From Dipetalonema caudispina (lineage: Eukaryota > Nematoda > Chromadorea > Rhabditida > Onchocercidae), in contig JABVXV010000061.1 in assembly GCA_013365325.1 (NCBI GenBank), forward strand, positions 186,001-250,000: a stretch of 64,000 bases of DNA, written 5' to 3'. A program made the translations under genes and the position numbers. Shown piece after piece: positions 26,301 to 38,400 of this stretch (the first letter of the stretch is position 1; each line of letters begins with the position of its first letter). The notes under the pieces are model-generated. The model saw only the letters and a list, made by a program, of their open reading frames with translations, was not told the origin of the DNA and did not search any database.

Positions 26301-26574
26301 AGCAATACATTCCGAAATCCAGAACTGGTGAAAGGTGGTACATTTAAAATCGATGACATGGAGGTAATTTGACGATTGCAAAGCCTTTAAATATTGACAG
26401 GTGAAACTGTAAATTTTCAAAACAGTAGTCGGAATTATAAATTCATGTGCCAAACTTGCTTTTTTTTCCAAATCGAATTGAGATTTAGAAAAAATTTAAA
26501 TTTTCAGAATCTAAAAAGTGAAAAAGTAAACCAAAGACTTTTTTATTTTTCAGGTATTTCAAGTATTTGAATAG
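20363..26574 (+). CDS. TBC1D24: TBC1D24/Skywalker-type TBC-TLDc protein, 12 exons
   Basis: Predicted 720 residues. Exons 20363-20501, 21746-22080, 22478-22582, 22857-22965, 23254-23396, 23554-23718, 24093-24306, 24385-24743, 25225-25424, 25532-25784, 26244-26363, 26554-26574; phases agree, total 2163 nt. Residues 1-157 form a Ser/Arg-rich tail absent from human TBC1D24. The TBC domain spans about 160-410 (LIQPILALFLHYMSEDDA against human PAVVALLLHYSIDEAE; WPRWIFCALP against WQRWLFGELP; YEGSKVLMRIAITLL against VEGYKVLYRVALAIL). The TLDc domain fills about 520-720 (TLLIIKTDKSEVFGAF against TLLLIKTTQKEVCGAY). I see no canonical arginine-finger motif, as in human TBC1D24, which is thought to bind phosphoinositides and act with Arf6 in synaptic vesicle traffic and oxidative stress resistance. 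Start is the first ATG giving a phase-1 donor; the frame is open upstream of it to an in-frame ATG at 20189. Confidence 0.95.
20397..20440 (+). repeat. Coding direct repeat: two 20-nt units with RRS motif
   Basis: CATTTCGTCGTAGCAGCTTG at 20397-20416 is repeated with one change at 20421-20440. It encodes SFRRSSL and AFRRSNL in the N terminus of the TBC1D24 homologue. The first contains RRSS, a basophilic kinase consensus. Origin by short tandem duplication is likely. Confidence 0.8.
20829..21090 (+). other. Candidate alternative exon inside TBC1D24 intron 1
   Basis: An ATG at 20829 opens MADIVKLSQELKFFSS in one frame. In the +1 frame, from an AAATAG acceptor-like site near 20900, a stretch of about 60 codons with coding-like composition runs past a possible donor GGAAA/GTAAGG near 21090. 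The two parts are not in one frame and join poorly to exon 2. It may be an alternative first exon or a decayed exon. Weak evidence. Confidence 0.2.
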
Positions 26575-27543
26575 GGATCGAAGATTGAAAAAAAAAGTTA
26601 AAGGCAAGAGCATGAAGGGATTTGTAAGAACATGCTGAAGCGTGAGAGGGCAAATCTCTTTTTTCTCGGATCTGTTTTTCTTAATTGCATTTTTATAATT
26701 TCCTAGAACTTTTAAAATTTTGAAGGTAGAAAATTAGTTCTGTGGGTAATTGTATTTTAGTGCTATCACTTAATAAACACTTATTTAAAATGATAACGAA
26801 TTGGTATTATCAAAGTACTACTTACGTTCAAGAGGGTTGTCCCCAAATCGGATTCTCGTTTGCTAACAGCTTTCTACTTTAGTCCGTTTAATACGTAATC
26901 GGAGAGTTTTTTTTTTCCAGTGATACTAGGAGTTAGTAGCGAATTGTGAAATCAAATGTTTGTTTTTTTAGTGTTTTCTAAAAATGTTGACGAGTCAAAT
27001 GATTTTGCGGTGTATGTGATGATCTTTTGCCGTGCTAATTTATATTTTTGTGCTGCATTTCGAATATTGTAGTTTAATATTGCGTCTAGTAACCATTATA
27101 AATGCTCAACAATTTCCATGGAATTGTGATTTTGTATTAGCTTCGTAATGACTGACGAAGCAGATTATTTATTGCCTAATGACATTCTGTTGTCTATTCC
27201 CTGCCACAATTCTGTGACGATACATGATCAACAATTGATTGAAGCATGAACTGATCCATCTGCTTTTTGATGGTGTTTTTGTTAGGAAAAAAGCGAATAA
27301 ACAAATTACTTGAATTCCAAATTGATGAGTTCCTGAATCTGTTATGGTAGACAGAGCAATAGAATTTCTGGGATATTCGGGAATTTCCATGGCGAAGTTG
27401 TAGACAACTTGGCGCAGCAATTTTTGGACTTGAGAATTCAGATGGTAATGCAGGGTTCAGTTAAATTTGGGCCAAATTGATATGTAATGAAATGACATTT
27501 TACATGTCCTATCGGTCAATTTGTAGGTGCTAACTCCGTGGTA
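26575..27543. other. Intergenic region between TBC1D24 and MPDU1
   Basis: About 1.0 kb. An AATAAA motif at about 26771 is a candidate poly(A) signal for TBC1D24. No coding exon recognised. An acceptor-like TTTGTAG near 27525 precedes the MPDU1 start by about 20 nt and may be its leader acceptor. Confidence 0.5.
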
Positions 27544-29796
27544 ATGGAGAATCTGATTCTTTCAAAAACTGATCAACTGTTACATTTCGTATTTCCAAGC
27601 CGATGTTATGAATTAATGCTTTTGAAATATAACTTCCTTCACCGTAAGTTCTTGATATTTCTCTACCTATGACAGATGCTGTGATAGAACGCTAGCAGAG
27701 GAGCTACCAATGGATGATCAGCATAACCGTTGAATAATGTTGAACAAAAGTGGATTTTGGGATTTTCAGATTAATGGGGAAATAGAACGAGGAAGCCCGC
27801 CCTGTCGGATAGCCTTTGTCGAATTCTGAACTGCTACAAATCAATATAGATGTTGCTTTTTCTTCTGATTTTGTGAATGTATAGTAGAGCTTGTTGTTAT
27901 CGGATGTGCAATGAACAGAGAATGGGAACGGGTGGACACTTTACAAGTCGTAATAAACCTTTATGAATCAGTCAGTCATCCATTCAGGAAAGTTCATACT
28001 TGAAAGTTGTTATTGGTTTCAGAAGAGTGTATATCGATGGTCATGTCGCGACTGCTTGGACTTGGTATAACTCTTGGGTCATTGATTATATTCATACCAC
28101 AAATTCTGAAAATTCAGTCTGCGCAATCGGGAGAAGGGATTTCATTGTTATCGCAGGTGCTGGGATTGTTTGCCTGTTTTGCAGTAACATCTTATAGTTA
28201 CGCTAAAGGATACGTTTTTAGGTTTGCTTTTTCTAGCTCCCATTTTCGTTTTTTTTTTTTAATAAATAGTGCTGACTTGATCTATCTTAAAAATAGTTCC
28301 GCAAATGAGCGCTAAGAACGGTAGTTACCGAAGCAGATAATTCATGAAGAGAAATGTGCATTGTTGGTTACTGTTCTGGAAGACCACCTTGCTAGGAATC
28401 GATGTGATCTGAGATATTAGGCATCATTCCAAACTACATTATGTTGTGATACGTCTATTTTTGTTTGTAAGAGATTAAGGAACTGTATGGAATTGCTGAA
28501 ACATTGAAACCGGTATAAATGATTTGTAACTGATGGAAACTGAAGATTTTAACTGATTGGAAAGAGGTGCGTGGAATAATTGGAAAAGTAGGCCTGACAA
28601 ATCGATATTCCACTTAATGCTGGCAAATTGGAAATGATCAGATGGATAATATCGTTTGCTTCAAGCGTTTATTCAGTAGCGCATATCCAAATCTGGCGTG
28701 CTACTACTGATTAGTAGATGATTGGCCTATTGTTTATTACATATTCTTTCCAGTTCCTTCTATTACTGCTAAAAAGTTGTTTAGTCTGTTTATTTGAGTG
28801 ATTTATTGATTGTTGTAAATTACTAAATTCACATTATGCTGTAACTCCTATGAGTCATTATTTCAGTCAGTGGGGTGATTCATTCTTCGTGACGATCCAA
28901 GCAATCATAATAATTATCCAAATTTTATGGTTTTCATCACGGCAAGCTCACGCAGGAGTATTCCTTGCATTTTGTTGGACAATTAGTTGTGCAGTAATGG
29001 GTGAATATATCCCAACTGACATTCTAGCACTGCTTCAGGCTATTACTATCCCAGTTGTTATTGCCGCCAAAGTAAGCTTTAAGAGAGTCTTTGTTAATTT
29101 CTGACGACCTACTTGCCAGTGGGATGCCGCCACGTCTTTGCCAATATCGTGTAATGCTCCAGGATATGAGAGTACCGATTAGGGATATTAAATAATGCTC
29201 AATAATTAGGAAGTATATAAGTGAAATTGAGTTACTCAATTCATCGCTTCTATGTTTGGAACTAAAAGTAATTCCTTTTTCTTGCATGTTTTTATTTAGA
29301 AAATGTTGCATGAAATCCGAACCAAATATCTTAACGATGATGTAAAGGAACCAACAATAAAATAATGTTAAAGCAATACGAAGCATACTCTTAGAAGCTG
29401 TAGAGCTGAGAAAGTACTATGGCAGGATAAGTCCGATGTGGAATTCAGTTATGTCTTCATTGGGGTACACTTGGCATGATCGGCTGAACAGTCCTAATGA
29501 TTCAGTAGACGACATTATATGTCTCATTTATAATCATCTTTTGCTTCATATACTTTTATTTACAGTTTCTACAAATCCGGGCAAACTATCAGCAGCAGAG
29601 TACCGGCCAGTTGTCGGTAATCTCGGTATTTCTTCAGTTCGCAGGATGTTTGGCCCGAATATTTACTTCCTTAAAAGAAACTGGAGATCAGCTGGTGATT
29701 ATCAATTACATCATCGCCACTCTGCTAAATGGAATAATTTTTATTCAATTTCTTCTCTACTGGAGCAGTGCAGAAATAAAGAAAAAGGTGTCTTGA
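27544..29796 (+). CDS. MPDU1: MPDU1, mannose-P-dolichol utilisation defect 1 homologue, 4 exons
   Basis: ER membrane protein of the PQ-loop family needed for use of dolichol-phosphate-mannose and dolichol-phosphate-glucose in N-glycan, GPI-anchor and O-mannose synthesis. Exons 27544-27643, 28023-28221, 28867-29071, 29566-29796 total 735 nt, 244 residues (human 247), all phases compatible. Matches: PSRCYE (human PEKCYD), LLGLGITLGSLIIFIPQILKI ([21 protein letters not shown]), SGEGISL (SAEGLSL), QWGDSFF (SWGEALF), LLQAITIPVV (LLQASNVPAV), TGQLSVISVFLQF (TGQLSAITVFLLF) and GCLARIFTSLKETGD (GSLARIFTSIQETGD). Several hydrophobic helices are evident. The first PQ motif is kept; the second repeat has no PQ, as in human. 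The C terminus ends in lysines (EIKKKVS), like a dilysine-type ER signal but not in strict KKxx position. Confidence 0.96.
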
Positions 29797-31016
29797 AACA
29801 CATAGACACTGTTAGTGATTAAATCACTGTCTGATATCTATAAATGCTCTTTTCGTCTTCCTTGTTAATCTCCAATAGAACTAATAAAAAAAGTGTTGCA
29901 AAAGGAATGTTTCAAAAGTTTTCCCAGAGGCTGCATTTTCTGCGGTCACAAGTTATTCCAGATTTCTACTATATTTCTTAGGTTTAATAAACGGTCGCAA
30001 GCCTCACATCCAACAGTCATGGGGACTTTCCAACTCTTCTTCAAACTAGCCGGGATTTGCTGTAAGTCCTTCCGAAATACCAAATGCTATGAAGGATCCG
30101 GTTCCTAATAGGTCAGAATTCATTATTATCTTAGTGCAGTAAGAGATATAAGAGATATCGCATTATACAGCAGAAAATTTCGTGCCAATTTGTAACCAAC
30201 ATTGTTCATTAGTACCAGAAACGATTTCTTATAGTATCGTGTAAGGAAATGATTTCACCGTGATTTAGATGAAAATAGGGGAAATAAGTAATCGTTCCTC
30301 AATCACTTTATATTCGATCTAATTGGTTGCGAACATGAGGGAATGTTGCATGTACTTAATTATAGCAGCAATCTCTATTAACATTGTTCCTAAGAAAATT
30401 TGATGTATATAAAGGATTTGCTTCCATTATAAATAAATATTCATATGTCGACTTCAATTACCTCTGTAGAACTTTTCAGGTAGGTAATCATTACAATTGA
30501 ATATTATGGATAACCTGATTTAAGCTTATGAGCTCATAAACGGTTTGTTGGATAACGTTACAAGTCTTCTTCCTACTTCATACCAACAAAACCCAAGCTA
30601 TCCCTCCGACAAGCGTTCATCATCATCAAACCAGTGCTTCCTATAATAGAGCCTAAAGTCCCGGTTGGTATTTCATGGCCGGTTTTACAGTAATTGTTTA
30701 TCGGACGTTTTTCACCGATGATATATGCCACGTCGAAATTATGCGATATCAACCAGAACTGTTGCTTTTATATTATTATACTGTCTAGCAGTTTTTTAGA
30801 CATATACTTATGTATCCATTAGTATAACCTACTTAATAGTCTTACCGAAAATGACAAAATCGGAGGAAGCATTTCATTGTTATACGATTGTACAAAGCAT
30901 AGAAGGATCGTAATGGCATCTTCTAAATATCAAAATTAAGCAAAAATGAGTAAATGGAAAATTGTTCAACTATTTTATGCGGAAGATTTTTTAGAATATT
31001 ATTTGACTGACGAACA
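29797..31016. other. Intergenic region between MPDU1 and TIMM29
   Basis: About 1.2 kb. The open frame at 29893-30108 is not supported by similarity or splice context. AATAAA-like motifs follow the MPDU1 stop near 29883. Nothing else recognised besides the leader acceptor near 30994. Confidence 0.5.
30987..30994 (+). promoter_or_regulatory. Putative spliced-leader acceptor of TIMM29
   Basis: TTTTTTAG ends 22 nt before the initiator ATG at 31017. No upstream coding exon is required. This spacing fits a trans-splice site; a 5' UTR intron is the alternative. Confidence 0.5.
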
Positions 31017-32235
31017 ATGGCATTCCTAAAACGATGGTGTTTTACGTTCGTTGACTATTGGAAAATGGTCGGAAATGATTATTTGGTAGTGATTGAAGAT
31101 TTGTTGAAAGATGTAAAGAAGCGACCAATCATAACGACAATTAAATTGTTGCCATTGAGTGGTGCATTTTATGCTTACAAGACTAATCCGACTGAAAAGT
31201 ATGTTCACCTATTGAAAGTGTTCCGCATATTTATACGCATTTCCTTAATGATCCTTTGTCGCCGCAGAAGTTTTTAGAGATTTCTTTTCACTTGAAAATA
31301 ACATCCTGTTTCGATATTGTGTAGTTCTAATACATATATTGTTAATGTTCTTCTACATAGCTGATCTAATTTATGTTTGCGTAAGTTGCATGGATTTTGG
31401 GACGACGAGGTTTCTACACTAAATTTAGTAGAAGAAATTTCATGCATTTGAATACTTCAACAATTGTCTTACAGAGACATGCTCAATTCATTGGTGGAAA
31501 GAAGGCGACAAATGGTACTCGTACCAAATTCAATACACAGTAAAAAAGCGGACGATGAGATTGCATCGCGTACGTTGTATATAGATCAAAATCGACTCAA
31601 ACTTATTAATTGCATTCTGTTTTCCATTCTTATCAAGCTACCTGATAGTGATGATGTAAGACGATTATTTTATTTATTTATTTTGTTGGTGGTGACGTTA
31701 TATTTCTTTCAGGATGTGTCATACCTTTCCTCTATTATCTTTCAGTTTGTTATACAGTTATTCTAATGTGAGAAATTTTAGTCACTCAAATTTATGTGTT
31801 TAGCTAACCATTTTTAAGAGTTCTGGAAAGCTGACAGAGAATTTGTGATATGCCAAATGCTATACTGCAAAGCATATGGTGAAATGGTGGTGAAACATAT
31901 AATAGAATTACTAAATGACTCATTAAAAATTGGGAATTCATGGCTTCAGACCGAACATTTAGGGTCGATTTCCTCGGATTAAGGACATAATAAAGAAATA
32001 AATATAGAAAGCTTCATCATAAGAACAATCAATAAACTTCCATTAATATTTGTTACGTTTGCAGGTGTGCTTGTATGAAAATCGAAATTCCATTCTGAGG
32101 CGATGGTGGTGGCAGCGGTACGATGATATCATTGATATTGGTGCTTTCAATGAATGGTTCAGGCTTGGGAAAAGTTTCGAAAATTACGATATTAATGAGA
32201 ATGAATTCAATAACTCTACCAATAAACTTGCATGA
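31017..32235 (+). CDS. TIMM29: TIMM29, TIM22 translocase subunit, 3 exons
   Basis: Mitochondrial inner-membrane subunit of the TIM22 carrier translocase. Exons 31017-31198, 31475-31655, 32065-32235 sum to 534 nt, 177 residues, with compatible phases (human 260 residues, with a longer C-terminal tail). Matches to human TIMM29: a KDV..RP...I.LLPLSGAFYAYKTNPTE segment at about residues 31-60, corresponding to the single membrane helix and following APSEGAFEE region; LYENRNSILRRWW against LYQARCRYLQPRW; IDIGAFNEWFRLG against LDVGFVGRWWVLG; and YDINENEFNN against CDINDDEFLH. The protein ends soon after the last motif, so the human tail is absent. The ATG follows an acceptor by 22 nt. TIMM29 is poorly conserved, but the ordered motifs make this firm. 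Confidence 0.93.
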
Positions 32236-32440
32236 TTGTTCAGTAGTGACGGTATACTGCCAAAACTTCTCTAATAAAAATATGTCATGTAATTCTTGAT
32301 CACCAACAGCTGTACGTGGCTATATCCAATTTACTTTAAGTCTGACTTCCTTTTGCAAGGGAAACAATCCTCCATTACTTATAAACACTTTCATCTCATA
32401 ATTAAGAAAAGACAAAAACAACTAAATTGAGGGGTGAGAA
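32236..32440. other. Tail-to-tail gap shared by TIMM29 and INTS1 3' ends
   Basis: The stop codons of TIMM29 (plus) and INTS1 (minus) are only 205 nt apart. An AATAAA lies at about 32271 on the plus strand, 35 nt after the TIMM29 stop. The two 3' UTRs are likely to abut or overlap. Confidence 0.75.
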
Positions 32441-35400
32441 TCATTTTATAGCTTGAGAACTGCCATTTTCTTCCAGGTCGGCGTATCGAAAATCAGCGCA
32501 TGCTGTTACTGCACGTGAAAAGTCGGCCATAGATTCTGGTGATGGCCATCGATTGGCAGCCATAGCTGCGGCACTAAGTAAATTCTCGGAAATGCCTGTA
32601 AAACAATTTTATATGCATTCCACAGCAATTATTTTATCAGTCTCTTGTTCATTCGAGATAATAAAGTGGACAGCAGAATACATGCAGGACAAACACAATG
32701 CATAAGATCGCTCACTCTCATTGAGTGTTAAAAATTGTTTCAGAAGGATTTAAATGTCAAGCGATGGATATATCCAAGTAACGAAGATGAAAGCATCTTT
32801 GAACTATATATTAGATTCAGTCCTCCAACAGTTTTTTCAAAATTCCTTAATTGTGGAAGTATTCTGTTTGAATGCTACCTGTTACTAATTTTAAACTTGT
32901 AATTTTGCTAACAACTATCCGATTTTATAAGAAAAGAAGAAATTACATCGAGATGCGGTTATAAATTCCGGCAGAAATGATAACGCGTGTAAACTGATGT
33001 CGGCACTTTTGTGTAGCAACGCAATAGAATAAGCACTCATGAAATGGATACCCATCTGTAAGAAACAAAGCATTATCACTATTAATGGAAAGAGATGAAG
33101 CTTACGTAAATTCCCAGTACCTTCCGATAATTAGTAACAGTAGCTTGATAGAATCACTCATTTTTGTATTTGTATTTCTGATGCAAGCAACGAAAGTCTG
33201 AATGCACTAATAAGCTGTACGTAAAACTGATAAAATAACTCTTTTCTGAGACCAACAAGGCAATAATCTAGTAAAATAAAAAAAAACGATATACAGATGG
33301 GTTCGAGGAGATGTAATTCTGCGCACACTGATAAGCCAAGCTTCGAACTGGACGTACAAGATCAGTGAATGCGCCTTGAATGAGATGCATGAATGGAGCT
33401 ATGCGATCCGGAGATTCAGCCGTTGTGGCGCGAAGTTCATCGAGCAGTACGATGCGGTCGCATGATGTTTCCGCCGTTTCCAATCTGGATAGTAATGATG
33501 CACTCATTTCGAGGGATCTGGAAAGGCCAGAAGTTACTCAGTTAAAGGAATTATACTGTTACTTTTCTTCAGATTACAAACAGCTGTGATAAAGAAATCA
33601 ATATTTTGTCGACAAGGTAAAAAGGACAGGAAGTATACAACGATCGTTATGCCAATAATGAGTGCTAAATGCTTCATTTCATAATCAAAATATGAAAATG
33701 CGTGGTCATTAGAATTATTTAAGTTATAAGTTTAACTAATCAACCATGATATAACAAATGCTTAGGCTTGAATTTCTGTAGGCTTACTTATTTCGTCCAG
33801 TAATCGATCCAGACTAACCAAGGAACTTCTTAAAGCGTTATAATAATTGGTACTCAATTTAAAACTTTGAATTGGAAACAAATTTTGGTCTATATCGATG
33901 ACGCACATGATGGAGTTAAATAATCCCAAGTTGGCATCTTTCGGAAGTCTTTTAAACGAAATGCTGCTGTGGTTCTTAATCTCAAACATTTTTTATAAAA
34001 AAGCTTACGGAAGATTTTAAATTAAAATTATCTTGAGAAACGAAAATACTTCTGCCATGGAAGATGTTATCACTTCAGATCAATTTTTATGGAATATTTT
34101 AAATCAAAGGATAGCTTAATCCTAATGATAATTCTATCCAAACTTTTAGTCTAATACCACTAACCACAATTAAAGCACACTTAATCTTATCTATCCTTAA
34201 TAACTTGTTGCTAGTTCCAGTCCACTAATCCGCTTGTCCATCTACCATTTATCTCGAAAAACACTATCACGTTGATGTTATTGTTTTCTTACCGTGAGAT
34301 GTCACTACATTCCTCTTCTACCTAACAAATTTGATTGAAATGCTTATAATAAGTTAAAAGAGGATAAAGCAACATATGCAAGTTCATACACATAAGAATA
34401 TAGTCGAATAAGTTGATTCGAAAAATAAGAGAGATAAATTAAGGGATAGTAAATGTAAAGGAAAAGGAATGAGAATAGATGATAAGAAACATTATAGTGG
34501 TATATTAAACAGAATATAGAAATTTTGTACTCTTTTTTGATGACTCACGCGAAGAGTTTAAAAGTGAATAGAAGTGTCAACGAACCTGCTACCATTTGTT
34601 ACAATTCCATTTCTAGGAGTATATAAACAAAATTTAATGTATAAACAGTATTCGCAGAAAGTGTGCTTTTTAGTGCTATCACCACTTAATTTCAGAATTT
34701 TTTTCTTGTTATCAACAGTGTAACCGAATTGGACATTAAATGTTAGTCTGGAGAATTCTTATCACTAATTAGTATCACTTGGATATAATATAACTTCCTT
34801 TGTTAATGGACGATACGGTTGTTACTTATATTTGTCGACTGTTAATGGTATTTACATATGTTAAAAGAAGAAGAACTAAGCCATCGAACTGATAATTGTT
34901 CTTCCGAATTAATTTGTTAATTCATCTGCCGGTTAAAGAGATATTTCACAAAATTCAATGAGTAAACAACTATTCCTGTATGAAATATCTAAGGAATTCG
35001 TGATGGAAACTTGAATCTGTGTGACTTAAGACTTTTACAAAACACTCCCACCGAAAGTCGATTTGATGAAACATTAAGAAGATGCACCTTTCCTTGGAGT
35101 ATGCTCGAACAGTGAACAAAATATGAATGCAAACAAAATATGTACATGTACGTCTTAAGAAAGTACATCCTAGACTATGTACTACTGATTGATAAGGCTA
35201 ATCTTTGGGAAGATACAGATAGTTGGTTAGATTCGCATCTTAGTATTGCAACGAAAATTGGTGGGAAGGTGGACATAATAGTAATATCGCTAGAGTCAGT
35301 ATGAAAGCATCTATCAATTAATGATAAGAAATCTCACACATAGGCTATTTCCAAGCTTCATAATTAATTCACTTGGCCTCTAGATTCTCTCTGGGCCTTT

Positions 35401-38400
35401 TAAACAAGAATTAGGAAAGATATGCACTGTGATTAGCCGGCATAGATTACGGATGATATGACCGTTCTCACCTTTGCCGATAAAAACAGTTTCGTACGTA
35501 ATACATTTATTGTCTCAGTATTCATACTTTTTGCATTTTTAAAAACAATTTCAAAATCTAAAAGTAGCCAAATTTACAAGGCAGAAAGGGATAGAAAAGG
35601 GAAAAAATTAACTCTTGAAATTCAAAAACATTCATTCATTATCTCAGATCTTTCTCAAAAAAAAAGTTTATCTTATTCTTTATATACTGGTTGGTCAAAT
35701 ACTATACGAAAATAGAACAATAAATTAGTTCAGGAAGTTACAAGAAAAGGATAAACTCATTATCAAGTAGTGTTCATTTATTCAATTTGACGACGTATTA
35801 CATGGTAATCCGGTGCATAAAGTTGGGATAATTTGAGAAATTTGAAAGAAATTCGAGAGTTTTGCATTTTCACACCATTTCCGACATTCTCACTACACCA
35901 AATTTTTTCTGATTTTACCAAAGTCTATTTGGCTATTAAATAAAAGTTCCTAATAGTGGCAAGGTTTACGCAAGATATGGTAAAGAATGAGTTCACCGAG
36001 AAAAATGTACAATGTCAAAATTTTAATCCATTGATAAGATTGTTGATGATATCTCTTTTCAACTTCAAGAATCAGCAGACGGTAGCGGGACCAGACGAAA
36101 TGATAAAATAAATCTTAGAACATTCAAATTTAGCCTTTCTATGCATAGAAAAAATTCATACAATGTAAAATAGTCTATACTTTCGTAAATAAACCCTTCA
36201 TATTTGAACAAATAATCACATTATGTTCGTAATAATTTATATCAACAATTCCTCATAAATCCAAATTTTAAAAGTTTTTAAATTCGCGCTAAAAAATTAA
36301 AACATTATTCTTCGACTCTGTTTAAACACATTATCGTATCGATCAGTATTTTCGAGGACGGCGACTTCAAACATAAACAAAGCTGCTTGATTGCTTCGAT
36401 TTGCGTTAGGAAGTACAATTTTGCTGATTTCGCATTCAACTCCAAATATGCAACACAAACATTTTGTAGTACCTGAGCCAACGGTACCCAAGTTCGTCCA
36501 CATCCAACATTCTGCAATACTTATTGATCAACGAAGTGTTTTGCGAAGATAAATAGAACCCTTAATTCGTGATTAAATATACAAAAACTTGACATGGGCC
36601 TAAATGCCTATTTAATTCAATTCTGAATCCATTTGTAACTAACTAATTCGTTTATTCTGAAATACTTATCTCAATTTTGTTGTCACTGGTACCATGCAGC
36701 TTACCTGCTAGTATTCGACACTACGCTGTAAAACCCAACAGCATTACAATGACGTTGCTCACAAAGTTGATTCAGTTAATTCACAATGTCTTAATTGCTA
36801 CCACTTTTCAATGACATTAATGCAAACACACAGCTAAATGGATTAAAAAAGGTGTCAAATTTCATGATTGGATATAACCCGTGAAAAATGCTTTTTATTC
36901 TTACATTTACTTAAAACGACGGTAGTAACAATAGCGGCAAAAAACAAAAAAACACCTCAAAAAGAGTGAAAAATGTCTGCAGGATAGATTGCAGACGATC
37001 AGCTTCTTCGAAGGACTGTGGAGCCAAATCTAACAACAATTTCGGGATATACTGTAATAAGGACTGATAACTGTTCGTCCGTAGTTGTCGTGCTGGGAGC
37101 TGTGCAACTGATGCTAAGCAAGCGGATAATAGTGGTAAATGTCTGAAATAACTTCCTCGACAGTATAAAATCACTGATTTTCTATTTCATAAAGATTACT
37201 CACTTCAAACATTTTCAATATGCCGAATTCATTAATTATCAGGAGAAGCATAGTCTTCATTGAAACAATCAAAACTACAAAACGTGACCAATATTCGAAA
37301 CTTAAATTCCATAGCAGCAAGCAGCAAATATTTGCATGACAAGCAAAATTTGGCTGACATTAAAGAAAGACTATAATGATGTCCTTTTGGCCCTGTACCG
37401 CACAAACAAATTTGAGCTATTCTTCTAAGTAACTAAAACTACTAAAAAACGAATATGATCAGTTCTATCACGAGAAAATATTTGAATTGACCAACGTCTA
37501 ACCTTAATACTACACCTGGTTGACTACGCGCAATTTGCGCCAATGTACTGATCTTATGATCCATTAAACAAGCAGGCGTACTTGCAGCAGAAAATAATTC
37601 TACAATAGCATTATGGACCGTCCGATCTTGAATGCAAACAGAACGATATGAGTCGATCACTATTACATCATTTTTAAGTCGAGTATCTGAAATACATTCG
37701 AAAAATGCGACAAAATTATAATTATGATTAATATAATGCTGGTGACTTTCCTTTGCATTTTTCTTGATAAAATTTTAGGTTGCATGTTGCATGAATACAG
37801 AAATTTTAAAATAAGCTCACAATGTCAGTGGTCGAGTCGTTCTTTTAACACATAGCATGGTTCAGTTGTGAGTAGAGGAAACCTTGTTTTTCAGAACAAA
37901 TTTAATGGAAAAAAATTCAAATTTGACTTTTCCATAAAGCAATATGAAGATCAAAAAGAAAAGCGAGAAGCCTTAACATCATTCAAGGAAATAACAGGAG
38001 TAAGCTTTGGTGCTATCTGAAAATGAATAGCAGTAAATCAGATGTTACCTGGAAAATGTTTTACAAATGCATCAGCTATCTGTTGTGCGAAACGCTTCCG
38101 TTGAATGTTGTCCGGCGAAGTTAAAGCACGGGAAACCTCTGCTATCATCCCTTGCGTTATGTCACCTGAAAAAAATCTTGGAAACTTTGAAATGATATTA
38201 AGTTATCCTATTTTTCATTATTCCAGAAGTACTTGGATTTAATCAGTTAAAATATGCGAATCCAATCAAATGTAAGGTAAGAAAGTAATAAAATAATCAA
38301 ATAATAGATCGATTTGAAACAGATATTCGAAAATCATGACGAACGACATACGTCGGATATTTGCGTTATTTTCTAGAAATTTCATTAACAACGTTATAAT

